DNA from: Metellina segmentata
Lineage: Eukaryota; Arthropoda; Arachnida; Araneae; Tetragnathidae
Direction of reading: 5' to 3'
Assembly: GCA_947359465.1 (NCBI GenBank)
Contig: OX375872.1
Location: 5,647,741 to 5,711,740 of the forward strand
DNA: 64,000 nt
A program made the position numbers and the translations under genes. Below are positions 1 to 13,123 of the stretch, one piece after another. Positions within the stretch are counted from its first letter, which is position 1. Each line of letters starts with the position of its first letter. The notes beneath the pieces are model-generated. The model saw only the letters and a list, made by a program, of their open reading frames with translations, was not told the origin of the DNA and did no database searches.

Positions 1-1704
1 TTTGATTCGTCTGTACGATAATTTTTTATATCACAAAGGCTTATTAGACATTAGACCGACTGAAAGTAAGAAGATTGAAACTAGCGCAAACAATTCAAAA
101 GTATCAAACGTAAGTGGTCAGTAAAGTACGTAAGTAAAAGTGCTATAACGATTCCTTAATAAGCGGTTATAACAATAAGAAGAACAGATCTTCAGGTAGT
201 AAACGTGAGAACCTTATATTCGTGCCAAAATTACTCATTGAATCCCCAAAGTTGTAAAAGAGTATTTGAAAGACGAAAACTAAGGGAAAAAGTATTGTTA
301 AAAAAAATACGTAGCAACGAAAGGTTTAACACTAGAAAAGAAAAACATTTTCCCTAGGGTCACAAATAACCCTCTCGAGTCAAATTGCCGTGGGATGTGT
401 TGTTAGCCATTCTACTATTGTCGTAGCGGAGGGGATATTATGTTATATCCCACAGACCAAGTTAGCAAGAAGGTATGCTGTGTCCATAGTAAAGTCTGAA
501 GTACAAGCATTAGTGAAACTCGCACAATACGTTTGAAGTTTCAAGAGCTTCCCGCTTTCTATACGATGTAATAAATGTTTTAGGCAAAGCGTGAGAAACT
601 AAATTCCACCTGTGAGGAATCTTCAGGTGATCAGAGTTCTTTTAAGTCAAATGCTTGTATGTATTCGTACCTGGGATTCAACACACATGAAACAGGTTGT
701 ATTCCTCATTGTAATTCACCACTCTTTAACGGGCACAAAAGAGTTTCGAAAAGCGGTAAAAACCTTTGGAAAATAACCCTATATAAGAAACAACCCAATC
801 AGACGCAATATACCCCCTTTCCTTTCGCCCTAGCTTGCATCTTCTGCCCTTCTCTATGCTTCCCCCTTGCTTTGGGGTGGAGGGATTCAAATTGACACTC
901 GAACCACAATAGACCATTGATGCTTCAAGGACCACCCATGAAAGTGGTGAAAACGGGCCAGTCCATTTCACAGACTCGTTAGTAAACAAACCCCAGGACA
1001 CAACTGTACCGAGCTTTCGGCTGCCTCCGGATTCAGAGGGTTTAAACTGATGTATTTCGAATGCTCATGAATCTCCATAACTCCGATAGGTGGCGCTAGG
1101 AGTAATGTAAGGTTAGGAGAGTGTTACACAGGTACAAATATCTCACTAAAAATGTATAATACTTCATTTACTTTGTAATAATTCAACTAGATTTAATAAT
1201 TTTGTTACAATTATACAACTTTTAAAGATTTTATGATTAACTAAGCATTTATAATTTTGTTACATCAAATAGGCTCATTTCTCATCTTAATAAAATGAAA
1301 GTTCTCTAATCGTTATTTTACCAAATATTAAAAAAAATTCATATTAGTGGTGATATTATGAGTGAGTGAAATTCTGAATTGAGTGGTCCGTGACTTCCGA
1401 AGGGTTAGCTTAGTTAGACGAACGGCCTGCTGCAGTTAAACATAGTCTCACCAAGCTAATCTTCTTGAGGAAGAATTGAACCTCATCCGATGTACTTGGC
1501 AAGGGACAGAGAGAGTTTTCAAAATTTTCATGTGCAGAGACATCTTTTGAAGGATGATTCAGTGCTTAGAAAATTTTTCCCTTTGAATATTGACCAGTTT
1601 AATTACGTTTTGTCAGTCATTGGAAATTAACAAAAATACAGTCCTGTGGTAAAGTAAAACAGCGCATCAACTCAATCAGTTCAGAATCATCCCAAGTTTC
1701 AAGC
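1..1704. other. No gene recognised
   Basis: Mixed-composition sequence with no domain-like translation. The two 78-91 codon frames near 660-1000 have no recognisable similarity. A gattcaaattg/cgaacc stretch at 885-905 vaguely resembles a Pol III box but no tRNA fold is evident. Confidence 0.5.
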
Positions 1705-2717
1705 AGTGGCGGATTTCGGCCCTTTGTTTGGGAGGGGCGATCTGTAGATCGAAATGTGCTCCGAGGTTTGTTCACTTGAGATTTTCTTAACGGCTTCCTA
1801 TATACGGATATTTGATATTTTGAAATAACTAGAACAAATTCATAAGTTCACAAAAGCTCTTTGCAGCTTATGCGTAGGCCTATCATTTTTTGAGACCAAA
1901 TCAAAACAAGGAAGATTGGTGAAAAAAAAAACTATTTAAGAAAAAAAACTTACTGTTGAAGTCGAAACAGGAAATTAAATTATATTCTGTTTTAAACATA
2001 AAAGTATTCACTAGTAAGAGATTTCCACATCAATATATTTATGCTGAATATGAACTAAAGAAACACATTTATATTAAGACTATCTAAGACTTCACTAAAT
2101 ATGGTTATCAATATAATATCAACTCAAGTCTTTCTTTTTCCTTAGCAAAACGATCTAAATTTGTTGATGGTGAAATTGCAATATCAAAATGTATACGAAA
2201 CAAAACCAATCCCACAAGTTGTGTTTCAAATCCATGTCTTCAATAGTTTTAGTGCTAAGAAGCTACGCATGGCGGTTGCAACAGTAATTGGTAATATTAC
2301 AAGAACTTTCAATAATACGAAGATTACATGGTACATTACAGGATCACCGTTTTGTAGTGCTTCAAAAGTAGACTTGGGTATTTTACCGGTGGTGGTATTT
2401 TATCGTATCTCTTTGGTTCTTCAGTTAATCATCTCAACTTGAAGTGTACTGATCATTTCTTCCTCTCCCAACTCGGCTATCCTGTGATACATCTTGCTTA
2501 GCTCTGTCCAAGATGCGAGGAGTGACTCTTCATCCGTTTAATTTTCGCCAAAAGTCGATGGGACTAAATTTTGTAAATATAAGACATCCAAATTTTCTTG
2601 TGCAAATCAGTCTTTTAAGTCTTCTTGGACGGAGTTTAACAAAAGCAAGTAAACATTTATTTTATAATAATTTTCAGGAGTTATGGCAGGAGCATTTTAT
2701 CTTTGAACTTAGCGTCC

Positions 2718-3051
2718 GCGCTTCGACCTGGCTAAAGACCGTCGTGTTCACTATAGGTGACTGGGGCACGTTAAATAGGTCGTGGTCACAAAGTCTCCCA
2801 TGTTCCCATACCAAATCAATACCTCTGGGTGTACCTGATCAGGGGGTTATCGGCCTCCGATTGGGATCTAAATTACGATATGTGTGAGTGAATGGATGTA
2901 TGAAAGGGACCATCCTGTACAACGGATGTGTCATGTATGTCGAGCAAAGACGGACTTCCTCCCAATGGGGCTCAATAACATGGAAGGCGCACCCCCTCGC
3001 CTCTTGCCGTCTTCGACGGGCCAGTGTAGGCATAAGAAACAACAACAACAG
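2718..3051 (+). mobile_element. SINE with (AAC)n tail inside the hAT
   Basis: A 334-bp insertion flanked by the 10-bp duplication CTTAGCGTCC (2708-2717 and 3052-3061). Near its start is a Pol III B-box-like gcttcgacctgg, and it ends in a caacaacaacaac-like tail. The body (aaagaccgtcgtgt, cacgttaaat) recurs at about 21130. It interrupts the hAT transposase remnant, so it is younger. Open frames across it are chance. Confidence 0.75.
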
Positions 3052-3341
3052 CTTAGCGTCCAATAGTACGTGGAGTTTTCTTTCAATTCCAATATCACTA
3101 AGCATTCTCTCAACCTCTCTACATATATTCCCGAAATCGAATTCCTCATTTTTCTAAATTCACTTATAATCGTTATTGCATCAGAGACAGTATCTCGAGC
3201 TTTCTTGAGGTCCAAACATTCGGTTTTGTAAAAACATATGTTGATGACTTAAAACATCTTGCGGTTAAGACTTTTGAGAGACAAAGGTAAAAATAAATTA
3301 TGAAGTGCACAATTAATTATTATTATTATTATTATTATTAA

Positions 3342-3366
3342 TTTTTTTTTTTTTTTGGGGGGGGGG
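3342..3366. repeat. T15G10 composite homopolymer, next to a (TTA)n run
   Basis: Fifteen T followed by exactly ten G, directly after an (ATT)n microsatellite at 3314-3341, interrupting the hAT coding remnant. Confidence 0.9.
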
Positions 3367-4609
3367 TTGCTGAATTTGGGTCGTGCCACAAGTTGATATC
3401 TCCTCTACGATCTTAATGAGATCTGCTTTGAATTTCATAACACTATTGTGTCTTTCATCCCATCGAGTCCGCAAAGAGATTCGTAAAGTCCAGAAAGTTG
3501 TCACTCAATGTTTTTTCATGACACTATTTCTTTTCGCTGAACCCGTGAAAAAATTCACAACTTGTTTGATGATGCCTACAGAATTACGCTCGCTTGAAAC
3601 TTACGAAGATTTAGATAGAGTCAAATTCAGTCGGTGGCTGAAACATGTACAGTGGATTGAATTTACATAATTTTTTTTTAACTTCCTTTACAGCATCGCA
3701 ACGATTAGATGTTATCACACTACGTGTCTGTACCAATACTAAACATTCTGAAATAATCCAGTCCCAAATTCTCAACAACTTCGTGACCAACCGCAACTCC
3801 AGTCGCTTTTAATTCAGCCGAAGTTGACACGGTAGTGGGCTTCTTTGAGAGCGCTACTATTTGATTTTGGTTAAGCAGCAAACATCTAAAAAAGTCAAGA
3901 AATTTTTATGAATTTCCATTCTTGCTTCACCAGTCACGCATCTTAGTACAAATGTCAATTGAGAAATATGCCAAACATCTGTAGTTTCATCAAGCACTGT
4001 TCTGAATCACAACAAAGAATAAAAATTTCCTTCATTTCCCGTTGATGCCTATGAAAGTAAAATGTTACCATCATCTTGGTGACCATGCAAAGCTAGATTT
4101 AGCCTGCCACACAGCTGAACCATTTCAGTAATTGATAATATAAGTTTTCGATTCCAATGGAATTATTCTTGTTGATAGGTACATACTTGATTAGCAACAT
4201 CTCGAGAAGGATTTTCGTAAATTTTAATAAAGTTTGATGCTGCCTTTAATGGCTTGCTTATGATAGTGGTACTGAGGGCTCACCTCCTCCAAATAAGAGG
4301 AGAGGCTTGAACATCGGAAGGAAGCCGTCGCTCCTTAAAATACTCCGATTTGACGAGCTTTATGGCTCCGTGGCAGATTCAATCCATAATAATGCTGTGC
4401 CATCATACTCTTTAATAAATCCTAACTTGTAAACAATTTTCCATTTATCTTTTAAATAAAGTTTACTGTGCTGTAACCAGTCTAAACTCTAAATAAAACC
4501 AGAAACGTTACATTGGATAAACTAAGGGAGGGAGAGTAAGGCCAAAATCTATCCCTAATGATTTTTCTAGTTTCATAAATTATTTGAAAAAACGTCGTCG
4601 TTCGCCAGG

Positions 4610-4636
4610 TTTTTTTTTTTTTTTTTGGGGGGGGGG
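4610..4636. repeat. T17G10 composite homopolymer
   Basis: Seventeen T followed by exactly ten G, near the right end of the hAT. It is the second such composite in the same element. Confidence 0.9.
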
Positions 4637-4685
4637 AGTGACGATCGCCTCGATCACTTTCCTGAAATCCACCACTAATTCAAGT

Positions 4686-6056
4686 TGAAAAGAAGACAAC
4701 AAAAACACTTCCAATCGTGTCGGCTGTAACTTCAACACTGCTCGACAGAGCAGTCCAGTTCTATGTTTCGAGCCGTCTCACTGGAGTCTCTACTGTCGCA
4801 CAGTCACTAACACGCCATTGGAAAGAGGTTCCATTCATTTATTTTGAAGCTGTCCCATTGATGCAGCATTTTCCGAAGCGATGCTACAATAGCTCGGAAA
4901 TAGTCGTTTCAGTCGTAACATTTTGTTTGCACCTTTCACTCAACAACGAACTCCAGGCATAAAAATGTTGCCTACTAAAGAAGAAAAAAAGTACTATTTT
5001 CTTCACGTACGAAAGAAACTATAATGTCATCCTTGTGTTATTGTAAAAATGGCTTTGATATATTTGGTCCTTCGTGGTATTGCGATATACGTATAAGACA
5101 ATCCCATCCTGATATCCAACCGAAAAAGTGAGATTGAGTTTTTGATTTGACTATCTGTGTTAATATTTATTAAATAGGGTTTTAAAACTCCAAGGGTGAA
5201 ATAATTAACCTTGGGTGAAAGCTTCCTTAAGTGTTGTAGGAGTTTGATTCTTTTAGTATAATACATTGTATGGTGTGAGTAAATCCATAAAAACCGGCAA
5301 TCCCTTCACTGAGATCTAACCAAACATTTGTATTACAAATTTTTCTCCCAGGGTATGAAAGGTATTCTATTTCTAATTCTGTTCTATTGTAATTCTGTTC
5401 CGGATGCACCAATTGTTCACCGATTACTTTAGAAAGATTATTACTCAAAAAGAGCCTTGACAAAAAATGTTTATTTGGATTTAAAAGTTGAAATTTCATA
5501 GAATCGTTTCGATCATCCTAAACAAAATCCTAGAAGTTGTTTATCCTTTTAAAATCCCAAAGATTATGATGGAATGAATTTGTCTGTCGAAACACTCGCT
5601 GTCTCCCCAAATCTCTGCCAAACAATCAGTCATTGTTAGCACAGGAAATGTACTTTTTTTATCCACACAATATAAGATAACTCACAAAATGCTATCCCTA
5701 ACAATAGCAATTTTATCCTCGTTTATCCGATGAGAACTTTTATCTCGTATAGCTTGCAGTTATCATTTCCAACACTCGCTAAGCACGTGAATAAATCAAA
5801 TTTTGATATTTCTCTCTCGTGTCTGAAATAGATTTTTGCCGTCAATAAGTCACAAAGGGAGAAGATTTGAGAATATTATCTACTTGTTAGTTTGAATTCG
5901 AATCACACAAACAATTACTTTTTACCGTTCTTTTCACAGGAATTAATTCACAGAGGTAAAAAGAACGGCGAAATAACAAATATCGAGTCTTACAAAGAAA
6001 GTTGACAAAAGTTCTCTCTAAGCGAATTTCAATTGCTTTGGGTTTCTCATTAGACT
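4686..6056. other. Intergenic or intronic; one protein-like frame
   Basis: No recognised gene. The minus frame 5499-5227 (90 codons) has a balanced amino-acid mix (for example GEQLVHPEQNYNRTELE and KICNTNVWLDLSEG) and could be a real exon. I recognise no family and see no convincing splice sites at its ends. The other frames are AT-rich noise. Confidence 0.3.
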
Positions 6057-6172
6057 AAGACCTACGGAAATTTCTAACCGTGGTTCAAAATTACGAGGAT
6101 CTTTCCCTTAAGGATACCGGACCGTCGTCAATTGCCCGTTGCGTTGCTTGCTCTAGTACGACGTTAACAAAA
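6057..6172 (+). mobile_element. SINE body fragment, tRNA head missing
   Basis: The stretch reading ccgtggttcaaaattacgag through ttgctctagtacgac is the reverse complement of part of the SINE at 30454-30731. Only the body is present. Confidence 0.6.
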
Positions 6173-7099
6173 ATTACCATTAGCAAGGAAATTTCACTTT
6201 GAAATCATCCATTCCTAACTAAGTGAGGCTTTTATACTTATTCTAAAAGTATCTCTTGAACTTTGATAGGAATTGAGAAAATGATCAATTATTGGAAACG
6301 TATAAATATTTTGACAACATATATTATTGCACACATCTGCAGAGACGAATCTCTGTATTCATAAAGCAAATTCAAAGGTTGAGAATAGCTACCTAAGACA
6401 AAATTTACATACCTTATCAAATTGCGCAAAAACTTTGTCGTTTCCAAAGTAATTTTATGTAAAGTAAACCTCGGTAAATAATTTGGTCTTTCTGTATTGA
6501 GTAGTTTTGGGAAAAATTGGAGAACTTGTTTTAAAACAAATTACCAGACTATATTATTCGTATATATTATTCGTATATTTCGAAATGATCTTTCCATCTT
6601 ACTGAAGATTTTTTGTTACTATTAAGGAACTCCAATAAATTCTTTCTTATGTTTCCTTTTTAAATTAAATTATCACTGACGGTTTATTGAAAACAGTAAA
6701 TGTATTCATCAAGTTAATATTTGAAAAGTCATTTCAGCCCTTTCGATCTCATCGATTTCCGCTATACTAAATTGAATGTTCACTCATTTTCGCCTGGAAA
6801 TGATTGACTTCTATTTGGAGGAAAGAGTTGTTTGCATTACACACGAATGAATTCCCATAAAGATTGATAGAGGTTGCGAAATCTTGCAAATGGTGAAACT
6901 CAATTGATGGATCTCTAGGAAAAAACATATCTATTCGGTGCATTAGCAAATGGAAGAAGATTCGATCTGAGGAAAAGAAAGTGCGGCTCGCTTTGTTCCG
7001 GGACACTCTTTCTCTTTACCAATCAGCACATCCACGGATCCATTACGTGTGGCTTTGAAGTTTTGCGTCCTCCCTTTTCGGAAGGTCAGAGGACAGAGT
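6173..7099. other. No feature seen
   Basis: AT-rich DNA; the short frames have no protein-like character. Confidence 0.5.
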
Positions 7100-7125
7100 T
7101 TATAAAGTGTTCCACCTGACTCGAG

Positions 7126-7174
7126 ATGGATAAGGAGATCCTTTCCAGTCCACGCGGGTTCTCGCAGAAGGAGA
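7126..7174 (+). CDS. Possible first coding exon of an unknown gene
   Basis: A GC-richer island in AT-rich DNA contains ATG followed by codons for MDKEILSSPRGFSQKE, then a consensus donor a|GTAAGT. A TATAAAG lies at 7101-7107, which is too close upstream to act as a TATA box for this ATG, weakening the case. No downstream exon could be tied to it. Protein identity unknown. The exon is inferred only from the composition shift and the donor. Confidence 0.22.
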
Positions 7175-10100
7175 GTAAGTCGAACTTTCTCAATAGAAAC
7201 CTATCAAATAAATTTCGCAATTCAATTTCCTGAAAATGATCAAAAACGGCCTTATTTCGTGTTTTAGTTATACCACCTTGATTTATTAAATTTGAAATCT
7301 ATGTAACTGATCCTTTTTAGTGTTTTGTTTATATAATATATACAATCACTTGAAAATAAATCAAGAAAAACGGAAGCCATGACAGCTTGTATCTAAAGAG
7401 GTATTTTTCTTAAAAGCGTCCTTTATTCATTTCACGAGCATTTGTTTATAATTTTACGAAGAAAGTGGAAACAAGCAATTTTGGGATTTCCTACTCGAAC
7501 GTTGACGACACACAAGGTACGATTTTATTTATCGTACTTCAAAACAAAAGTACTTACGAAATGTACTAAATGTATGAGCGAATTTCTTTTTCTTAGCTCC
7601 ACTTCCATGGAATCGGTTTTTTTACAAATCGTGATCAATTTCTAGCAGAAAATTCCTCTTAACATTTCGACTTTCGTTTCCTCCCCTTTTATAATTTACG
7701 CCACATGAAAATTTCTGTTCTGAGAAAACTTGATTTGTACACTTGATGCGTGATATGTTGCTTGATCTTTTCTAAACTTACACAACAGGAGCATTGATTA
7801 TTTAAGCCCCCCCACCCCCTCCAATTACTTTGGAGGAAATGTAAGATGATGATTCGGATAGGATATCCGAAAAGCATGCAACGAGATGACAAGTAAGAAA
7901 ATGAGATCCCGGGATGATTCACTTTGTCGGAAACATTTCTGAAAACGGACGTAGTTTTTAAAAGTCAAAAGTTTTGCTCAAGTTTGTTACACTTTAATTT
8001 AAAACTCGATTAGCTTCGTTTCAACAGACTCGGAATTCAAATCGTAATATCCACTTCAAACTGTAGTTCGTGTGAAGCAGTAAATGATGGTAGAGAAATA
8101 AACCAAACTTTTCAACTATAAGAAATGGGTGAAAGGGAGAATTTGTTTTCAAGAGTCAACAGATTCCAAACTTGTATTTTTGAATCAACATCTATCATCT
8201 TCGAAATCCAGGCATTTTTATAAAACATTAATTCGAATATCATAAAACTACTTAATTTATGAAGTTTATTGCTACTGTGGGATAGTTTGGAATATTTACG
8301 GCAAACTGTGTGGTATCATTTTTTTATACGTTATAAGATGCTACGTCATTTTTAAGATAGTTTTGTCGAAGACAGATGGTGCAGTGATATTATTTTCATG
8401 TTCTTTACAAAACATGAGCATTCCTATTTTCATAAGAATTTGACGAGTGAATGTACATGAATCCAGGTTTACAATCTAACTATTTTTGGTACTGCAAAGT
8501 ATTGTCATTGAAGATCGCCTCTGTGTAGAATTAAACCAAAGTGAATCGATAGGATAGGACATTGTCAAATAGGAGTAAGCAACAGAAGAATACAAATTTG
8601 AGATAGATGTGAAGTGTTCATTTCCTCATAGGACGCGCTTGAATAAGATAAAACCACACAAATTCGGATGCAGACTTTGGTAAATCTGTAGAATTTTGGA
8701 TTAGTTAGTTTTCAAAAATATGTTTACATCAAGTGCAAAGATTGTAAGTTAAAGTTGCACAACGGAGTTTACGGATCGAGTAGTGATGATTCTTAAAGCA
8801 AAGTTTAAGTTTTAGATCGATATTATTTACTTGGAATGCGATTTTTCAAAAATTTACCCTTTGAACTTGAGGTTATAGATGCTGCAATGACAAGTGTTTT
8901 TAGTTGTACCTTTTTAGACTGTACGTTTTTTTTATCTGATAATGAATGATCTTAAATGATAACTGTATAAGAAAGTTATTTGTTTGAAGGATTGGAAATC
9001 CTTTATCTGAGTCTTCCCATTCTATTGCACTGACACTGTCTTGCGTTTGGCACAGCTTGGCCAAAGATTGCATCATAAAACCCCAAACCAACCATTTCAT
9101 TCTATTTACCATTCCTTAGCAATTCGCCATTGAGGGAAGGTGGCTTTTATAAGTAAGTAATTGGTGCAATACTGATGTGAGAATTAGCCAGAATGATAAA
9201 ATAACTTTCAAAGAGGTCTGTAACAAATTGCGTGACCAATAAAAACTTAGAAACAATTATGAAAATGAATCATGTGCCCATCGGTCAATTGACTGGTTCT
9301 TGGGAAAAGCTGCTGGTTAACATGCTAAGGTGATTCGTTTCGGTGCACATCCCCTTGTTGGAATGTCTGGGGATACATTATTTTGTCTCCTTCGAGATGA
9401 ATTCCTTTCCAACAACCTTCTCAAATGCAACTCAAACTGAAAACCAAATTCTCTCATCTTTCACAGTCTCGTATACAGAAAACCTTCCAGTCATTCATTA
9501 AAATCTCTTGAGATTCTGAAGATCTTGACACTTCCACTACACACCTTCACAGTTGCAGGGTTGATATCTCTAAACTTGCATTTCTGCGCTCAAACCATCT
9601 GCTTTCGATATTCTTCCACATGGAAAAATATATTATCAATTAAAATGTTATTTATTTTTCATGTAGTTTATGCACAGGTCTCTTTCTTATTGATATTGAA
9701 TATTACTTAATCATGCACTGTCCGCACGTACCATAGAAAACAACCCACCCGTGACGAATAGCACCTTTTCTATTGAATACTCTAGCTGCCACCATGTGAC
9801 GCTTCGAAGAATCATTTGCTTTTATTGGTAATTGGTAATTTTTTAATTAACGTCTTACTAGAGCAACCCAACGTCATTTCTTTTGAATAACTCGTGGAAA
9901 GATACGTAAAGTAGGCCAAAAATCGTCTTTCACTGATGATCGCTGATAATAAATTCGCTGGAGGGCAAAGGATATAATTGATACAGTGATGAAATTCTGT
10001 AGGATTGGATAAATATAGAACCTTTTCTATCACACTGATCAAACGTTGGGTACATGGGACAAAAAAAACTAATAAATTTCTCTATATTAAAAACGAATTC

Positions 10101-10229
10101 CCATTGTTTTTGCGAAGCAGACCAAATGGATATTTGTAGCATAATGGAATGACTTACCTGCAAACCAAATTATGAATATTATGAACTATGGTTAGCTTTG
10201 CAAATTGAATAACAGCCATAACGGAGTTT
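7175..10229. other. Long stretch without recognised genes
   Basis: About 3 kb of AT-rich DNA, perhaps intron. There is a C-rich run at 7806-7821. Frames here (67-77 codons) look random. A short tactagagcaacccaacg near 9855 resembles the end of the SINE family at 30454. Confidence 0.45.
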
Positions 10230-10690
10230 CCCGTAGTGTTGGTTTGCTTCGCAAACCAAATGGGAATTCGGTGTGACGTCACAATCTCTTACGAAAATAC
10301 AAATATTTAATGAAAAATTATTTATTAAAAGAAAATCAAACGTATAAGGTTAAGAGGGCAGGAAATGTAATCTGTTGTTTTTTGAACGTGAAGGTAGACG
10401 TGACGTCACAATCTCTTGCGAAAATATAAAAGATATTCAATTAAAATTTTTTATTTATTTAAAGAAAATCCTATTTTTAGGTATCGATCTAATGTGAAAT
10501 TTTAATAAAAGATTAAAAGAAAAGATTAAAAGATTAAAGAAATAAAAAGATTTTAAATCCGTTGAAATTTTTACTCTTTCTTAAACGGTGTAGGAGATAG
10601 AAAAAAGAACTAAATAACTCCAGTTAAAAGTTTATTTGTTTTTTATCGTCTGCTGGAAAATCATTCCTCCGTGCAAAATGAAAAAACGGA
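10230..10690. repeat. AT-rich repeat family, two tandem-like copies
   Basis: A palindromic ggtttgcttcgcaaacc at about 10236-10252 is followed by two copies starting gtgacgtcacaatctctt (10273 and 10400, spacing 127) that continue into ttatttaaagaaaatc and ggtatcgatc motifs. The same body recurs at 11873-12020 and about 21480-21600, so this is a dispersed repeat of unknown class. Confidence 0.5.
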
Positions 10691-11739
10691 TACGAAAAAA
10701 ATAAATATGTGATCTTCTATGCTATTGCACATTCAATAATAATTAAATATCATTAATTTCATCTAAAAATGTTCTACATTGAATTTTAAAATTCGCCGCG
10801 ACCCAAAAATTGCAAAATATTCGGACTACCTGTGTGCTAAATCCCATTACTGTAAGTGCCATAGATTTGTCAGGACTTTGCGTGCAAAAACAAACAGTCA
10901 GACAAATACTTCCTTTTATAATAGTTAAGATACATATTTGCGTCCAAAGTAAATAGAACCAAAGAAAGCGATACTAAAAATTATTTTCCGTACTATTAGA
11001 TGAAGCTAGCATTCTTTTGCGAAAGAGAAGTGATTAGTCATATCACTTTTCAATCAACATTTAATTCATTCAACCCGAGCAAAGCCTGGTAATTAATTCT
11101 GCTAGTTTAAAAATAAATACATAATACTTTCCTAATGTTTTTAATTTTTTGTTTGATTTTCTTCTCATGAAACTCCGGTATACCCATCGATTTTTCTAAC
11201 TCATCGATTGCAACTCCCTTGGCTGCTTTATTTTTGTACAGGGAAGACTTCCATAAGCACTCCACATAAGCAGTAACAAATTTGCCTTCCAACGAATGAT
11301 GTTGCCGATAAAAACACACACAAGAAAGTAACTAATGAACTCTGCTAAACAGACGTGTTGACATCTGTTTAGTGGCAGGCTAGTGGTAAAAACAGAGGGG
11401 TGGGAGGCTCGACCGCCTTCTATCCATTTGACTGGATCGAATCCACTAAATCATTTTACTTAAACTACTCGACTAAAAAGTTTTTTAGTTACTAAATTAC
11501 TGGCCTGTTATGTCCGAGCCTTTCAAATATGTTAGCACATTTTTGTGATTGGATGTAATCGGTATAAAATATGCGCATTTTCTAGCACCTACAAATACCT
11601 ATTTCGAGGCTTAGGACCAAATAAACAACCGCAAGCACCTCAGAAGAGATAACCACCATTTAAACCTATAAAAGACCTTTCCCCATTTATTTCTTCTTTA
11701 AATGCATTTGGAATACTTTTTATTACAAACTAGCCACAG
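10690..11739. other. No feature seen
   Basis: AT-rich DNA without recognisable coding or repeat structure. Confidence 0.45.
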
Positions 11740-12060
11740 CGTGGCCAGCATATCGTAGCCCGTCACAGTTCTTTTCGTGGGGTCAGGTGTGACCACTGCT
11801 CGCTAACGCTCGCCAACCCCGGTGATTGCTAAGCATTCCCATTTAATTGCGAAGAGATCCAATAGGAGTGAAGTCACAATCTCTTGCGAAAATATAAAAT
11901 ATATTAAATTGAAAAGTTTTAAAAGAAAATCAAATGTATTAGGTATCGATCCAATGTAAAAGCGTACGCAGATTTCAAATCTATTGCGATTTTCATTCTA
12001 TCTTTAACGATCGCTGAGATGGAAAAAAGCACTCAAGAACGTGAGTTACAAGATAATACG
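11740..12060. repeat. Further copy of the AT-rich repeat family
   Basis: It contains the gtcaggtgtgaccactg and gctcgccaacc block, also present in altered form at 14585-14660, followed by gaagtcacaatctcttgcg and the ggtatcgatccaatg body shared with the 10273 and 21480 copies. Confidence 0.5.
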
Positions 12061-12289
12061 GTACTCTACTAACGCTAGAACGTCCGCCAATGTGATTACC
12101 CTTAAACGTCCGCCGGTGTCATTTCGACACAGGGAAATAAATAAAATAAAATAATTGCAATAACTAAATATTACCAAGACTAATATTCAGTTGAGTTAAC
12201 TTTTATGATTATTGCATGAAATTTACATAGAATATGACCCTAATATACCAAAAAACAATGTATATAAAAAAATAAGTTTCGGAAGTTTG

Positions 12290-12984
12290 GGATAAATCTA
12301 TCCCGAACTTCCGAAATCACAGCCAAATTGTTGGCTCGAATTCTCTGAGAACGTGTGGATTTTAAATCAAATCTTAAAAAGCAAAATATTTCTCTAAATC
12401 TATTTCGACCTATTGTTTCTTTACAGAAGTTTTGTCTCCAAGAGTCAGACCTTAGGAAATGCAGTTCAATGCTCTTGACACCACTTACTCCGCGAGCATA
12501 GAATATCGCATGAAAAGCACATTGTTTATCAATGGATACAGATCAGCTGATATAGCTCAAAATTTTATCCAGCTTCAACATTTGTGCATTTTATTATGTG
12601 TTCGAATATGTAACTGTCGATGAAAAGAACAAATGAAGTATTCATTAACGTTTTGTTTCGCACAGTTAGTCGGACAACTACTTTGACGTAAAACAAATCT
12701 TGCAGCAAAGCTGCTTGTGATATTGCCATTATGCGGTATCCGTTCTGTGCCGTCCCTAGAGGCATATATATCCGGATTAGTTGGGATATTATCAGTTTCA
12801 TCTGCACTTTCTTCAGATTCTTCGCACTCACTTCCATGTAAATTGGGGGCATCGGAATCGAAATTCGAACAAGAGAGCTCATCACCATCCAATTCCTTTT
12901 CAGCAAGTTCTTGCAACAAATTACTAACAATTTATTCAAGGATTTTGACCTTTCCAACGAGCTATCGTTTTTTTTTGTCTGCAC
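12290..12984 (-). pseudogene. piggyBac transposase N-terminal fragment
   Basis: Read on the minus strand it begins with an acidic segment (KELDGDELSCSNFDSDAPN), then DIYASRDGTERIPHNGN, then after a frameshift SFVLFIDSYIFEHIIKCTN, and after another break YARGVSGVKSIELHFL and RNRFREIFCFLRFDLKSTRS, ending near NNLAVISEVRDRFIP. This is the order of the N-terminal and early DDE_Tnp_1_7 regions of piggyBac transposases (lFxd...iv..TN; RNRF..I...LRFD). The downstream catalytic part is missing. Dead copy. Confidence 0.72.
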
Positions 12985-13123
12985 TACCCGTACACAAGGT
13001 TCGAAAATTGAATTTGTTTATTTTATAAGCATATAAACAAATGTAAACGATGAAACACTTAGACCCAATCATACTAGTATAATTTATTCTTTTCCGCTAT
13101 GAGCATGTAAACATTTTATTCAA

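Larger units (their letters stand above)
1705..4676 (-). mobile_element. Decayed hAT transposon (ZMYM1/P52rIPK-type)
   Basis: About 3 kb bounded by CAGTGGCGGATTTCGG at 1705 and its imperfect complement ending near 4676, with imperfect 8-bp flanks (gtttcaag and aattcaag). On the minus strand, transposase pieces appear in N-to-C order although stops and frameshifts separate them: a DETTDVWHISQLTFVLRC segment near 3960-3890, LGLDYFRMFSIGTDT near 3770-3720, TRWDERHNSVMKFKADL near 3470-3420, LKKARDTVSDAITIISEFRK near 3205-3150, and a hAT dimerisation segment (LPITVATAMRSFLALKLL) near 2310-2250. Members of this family run to 500-700 residues; no intact frame remains. A SINE and two T/G tracts interrupt it. 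Confidence 0.75.

Noticed and set aside
2513..3157. Plus-strand frames of 60-124 codons
   Set aside because: Antisense shadows of the hAT remnant and of the SINE at 2718-3051.
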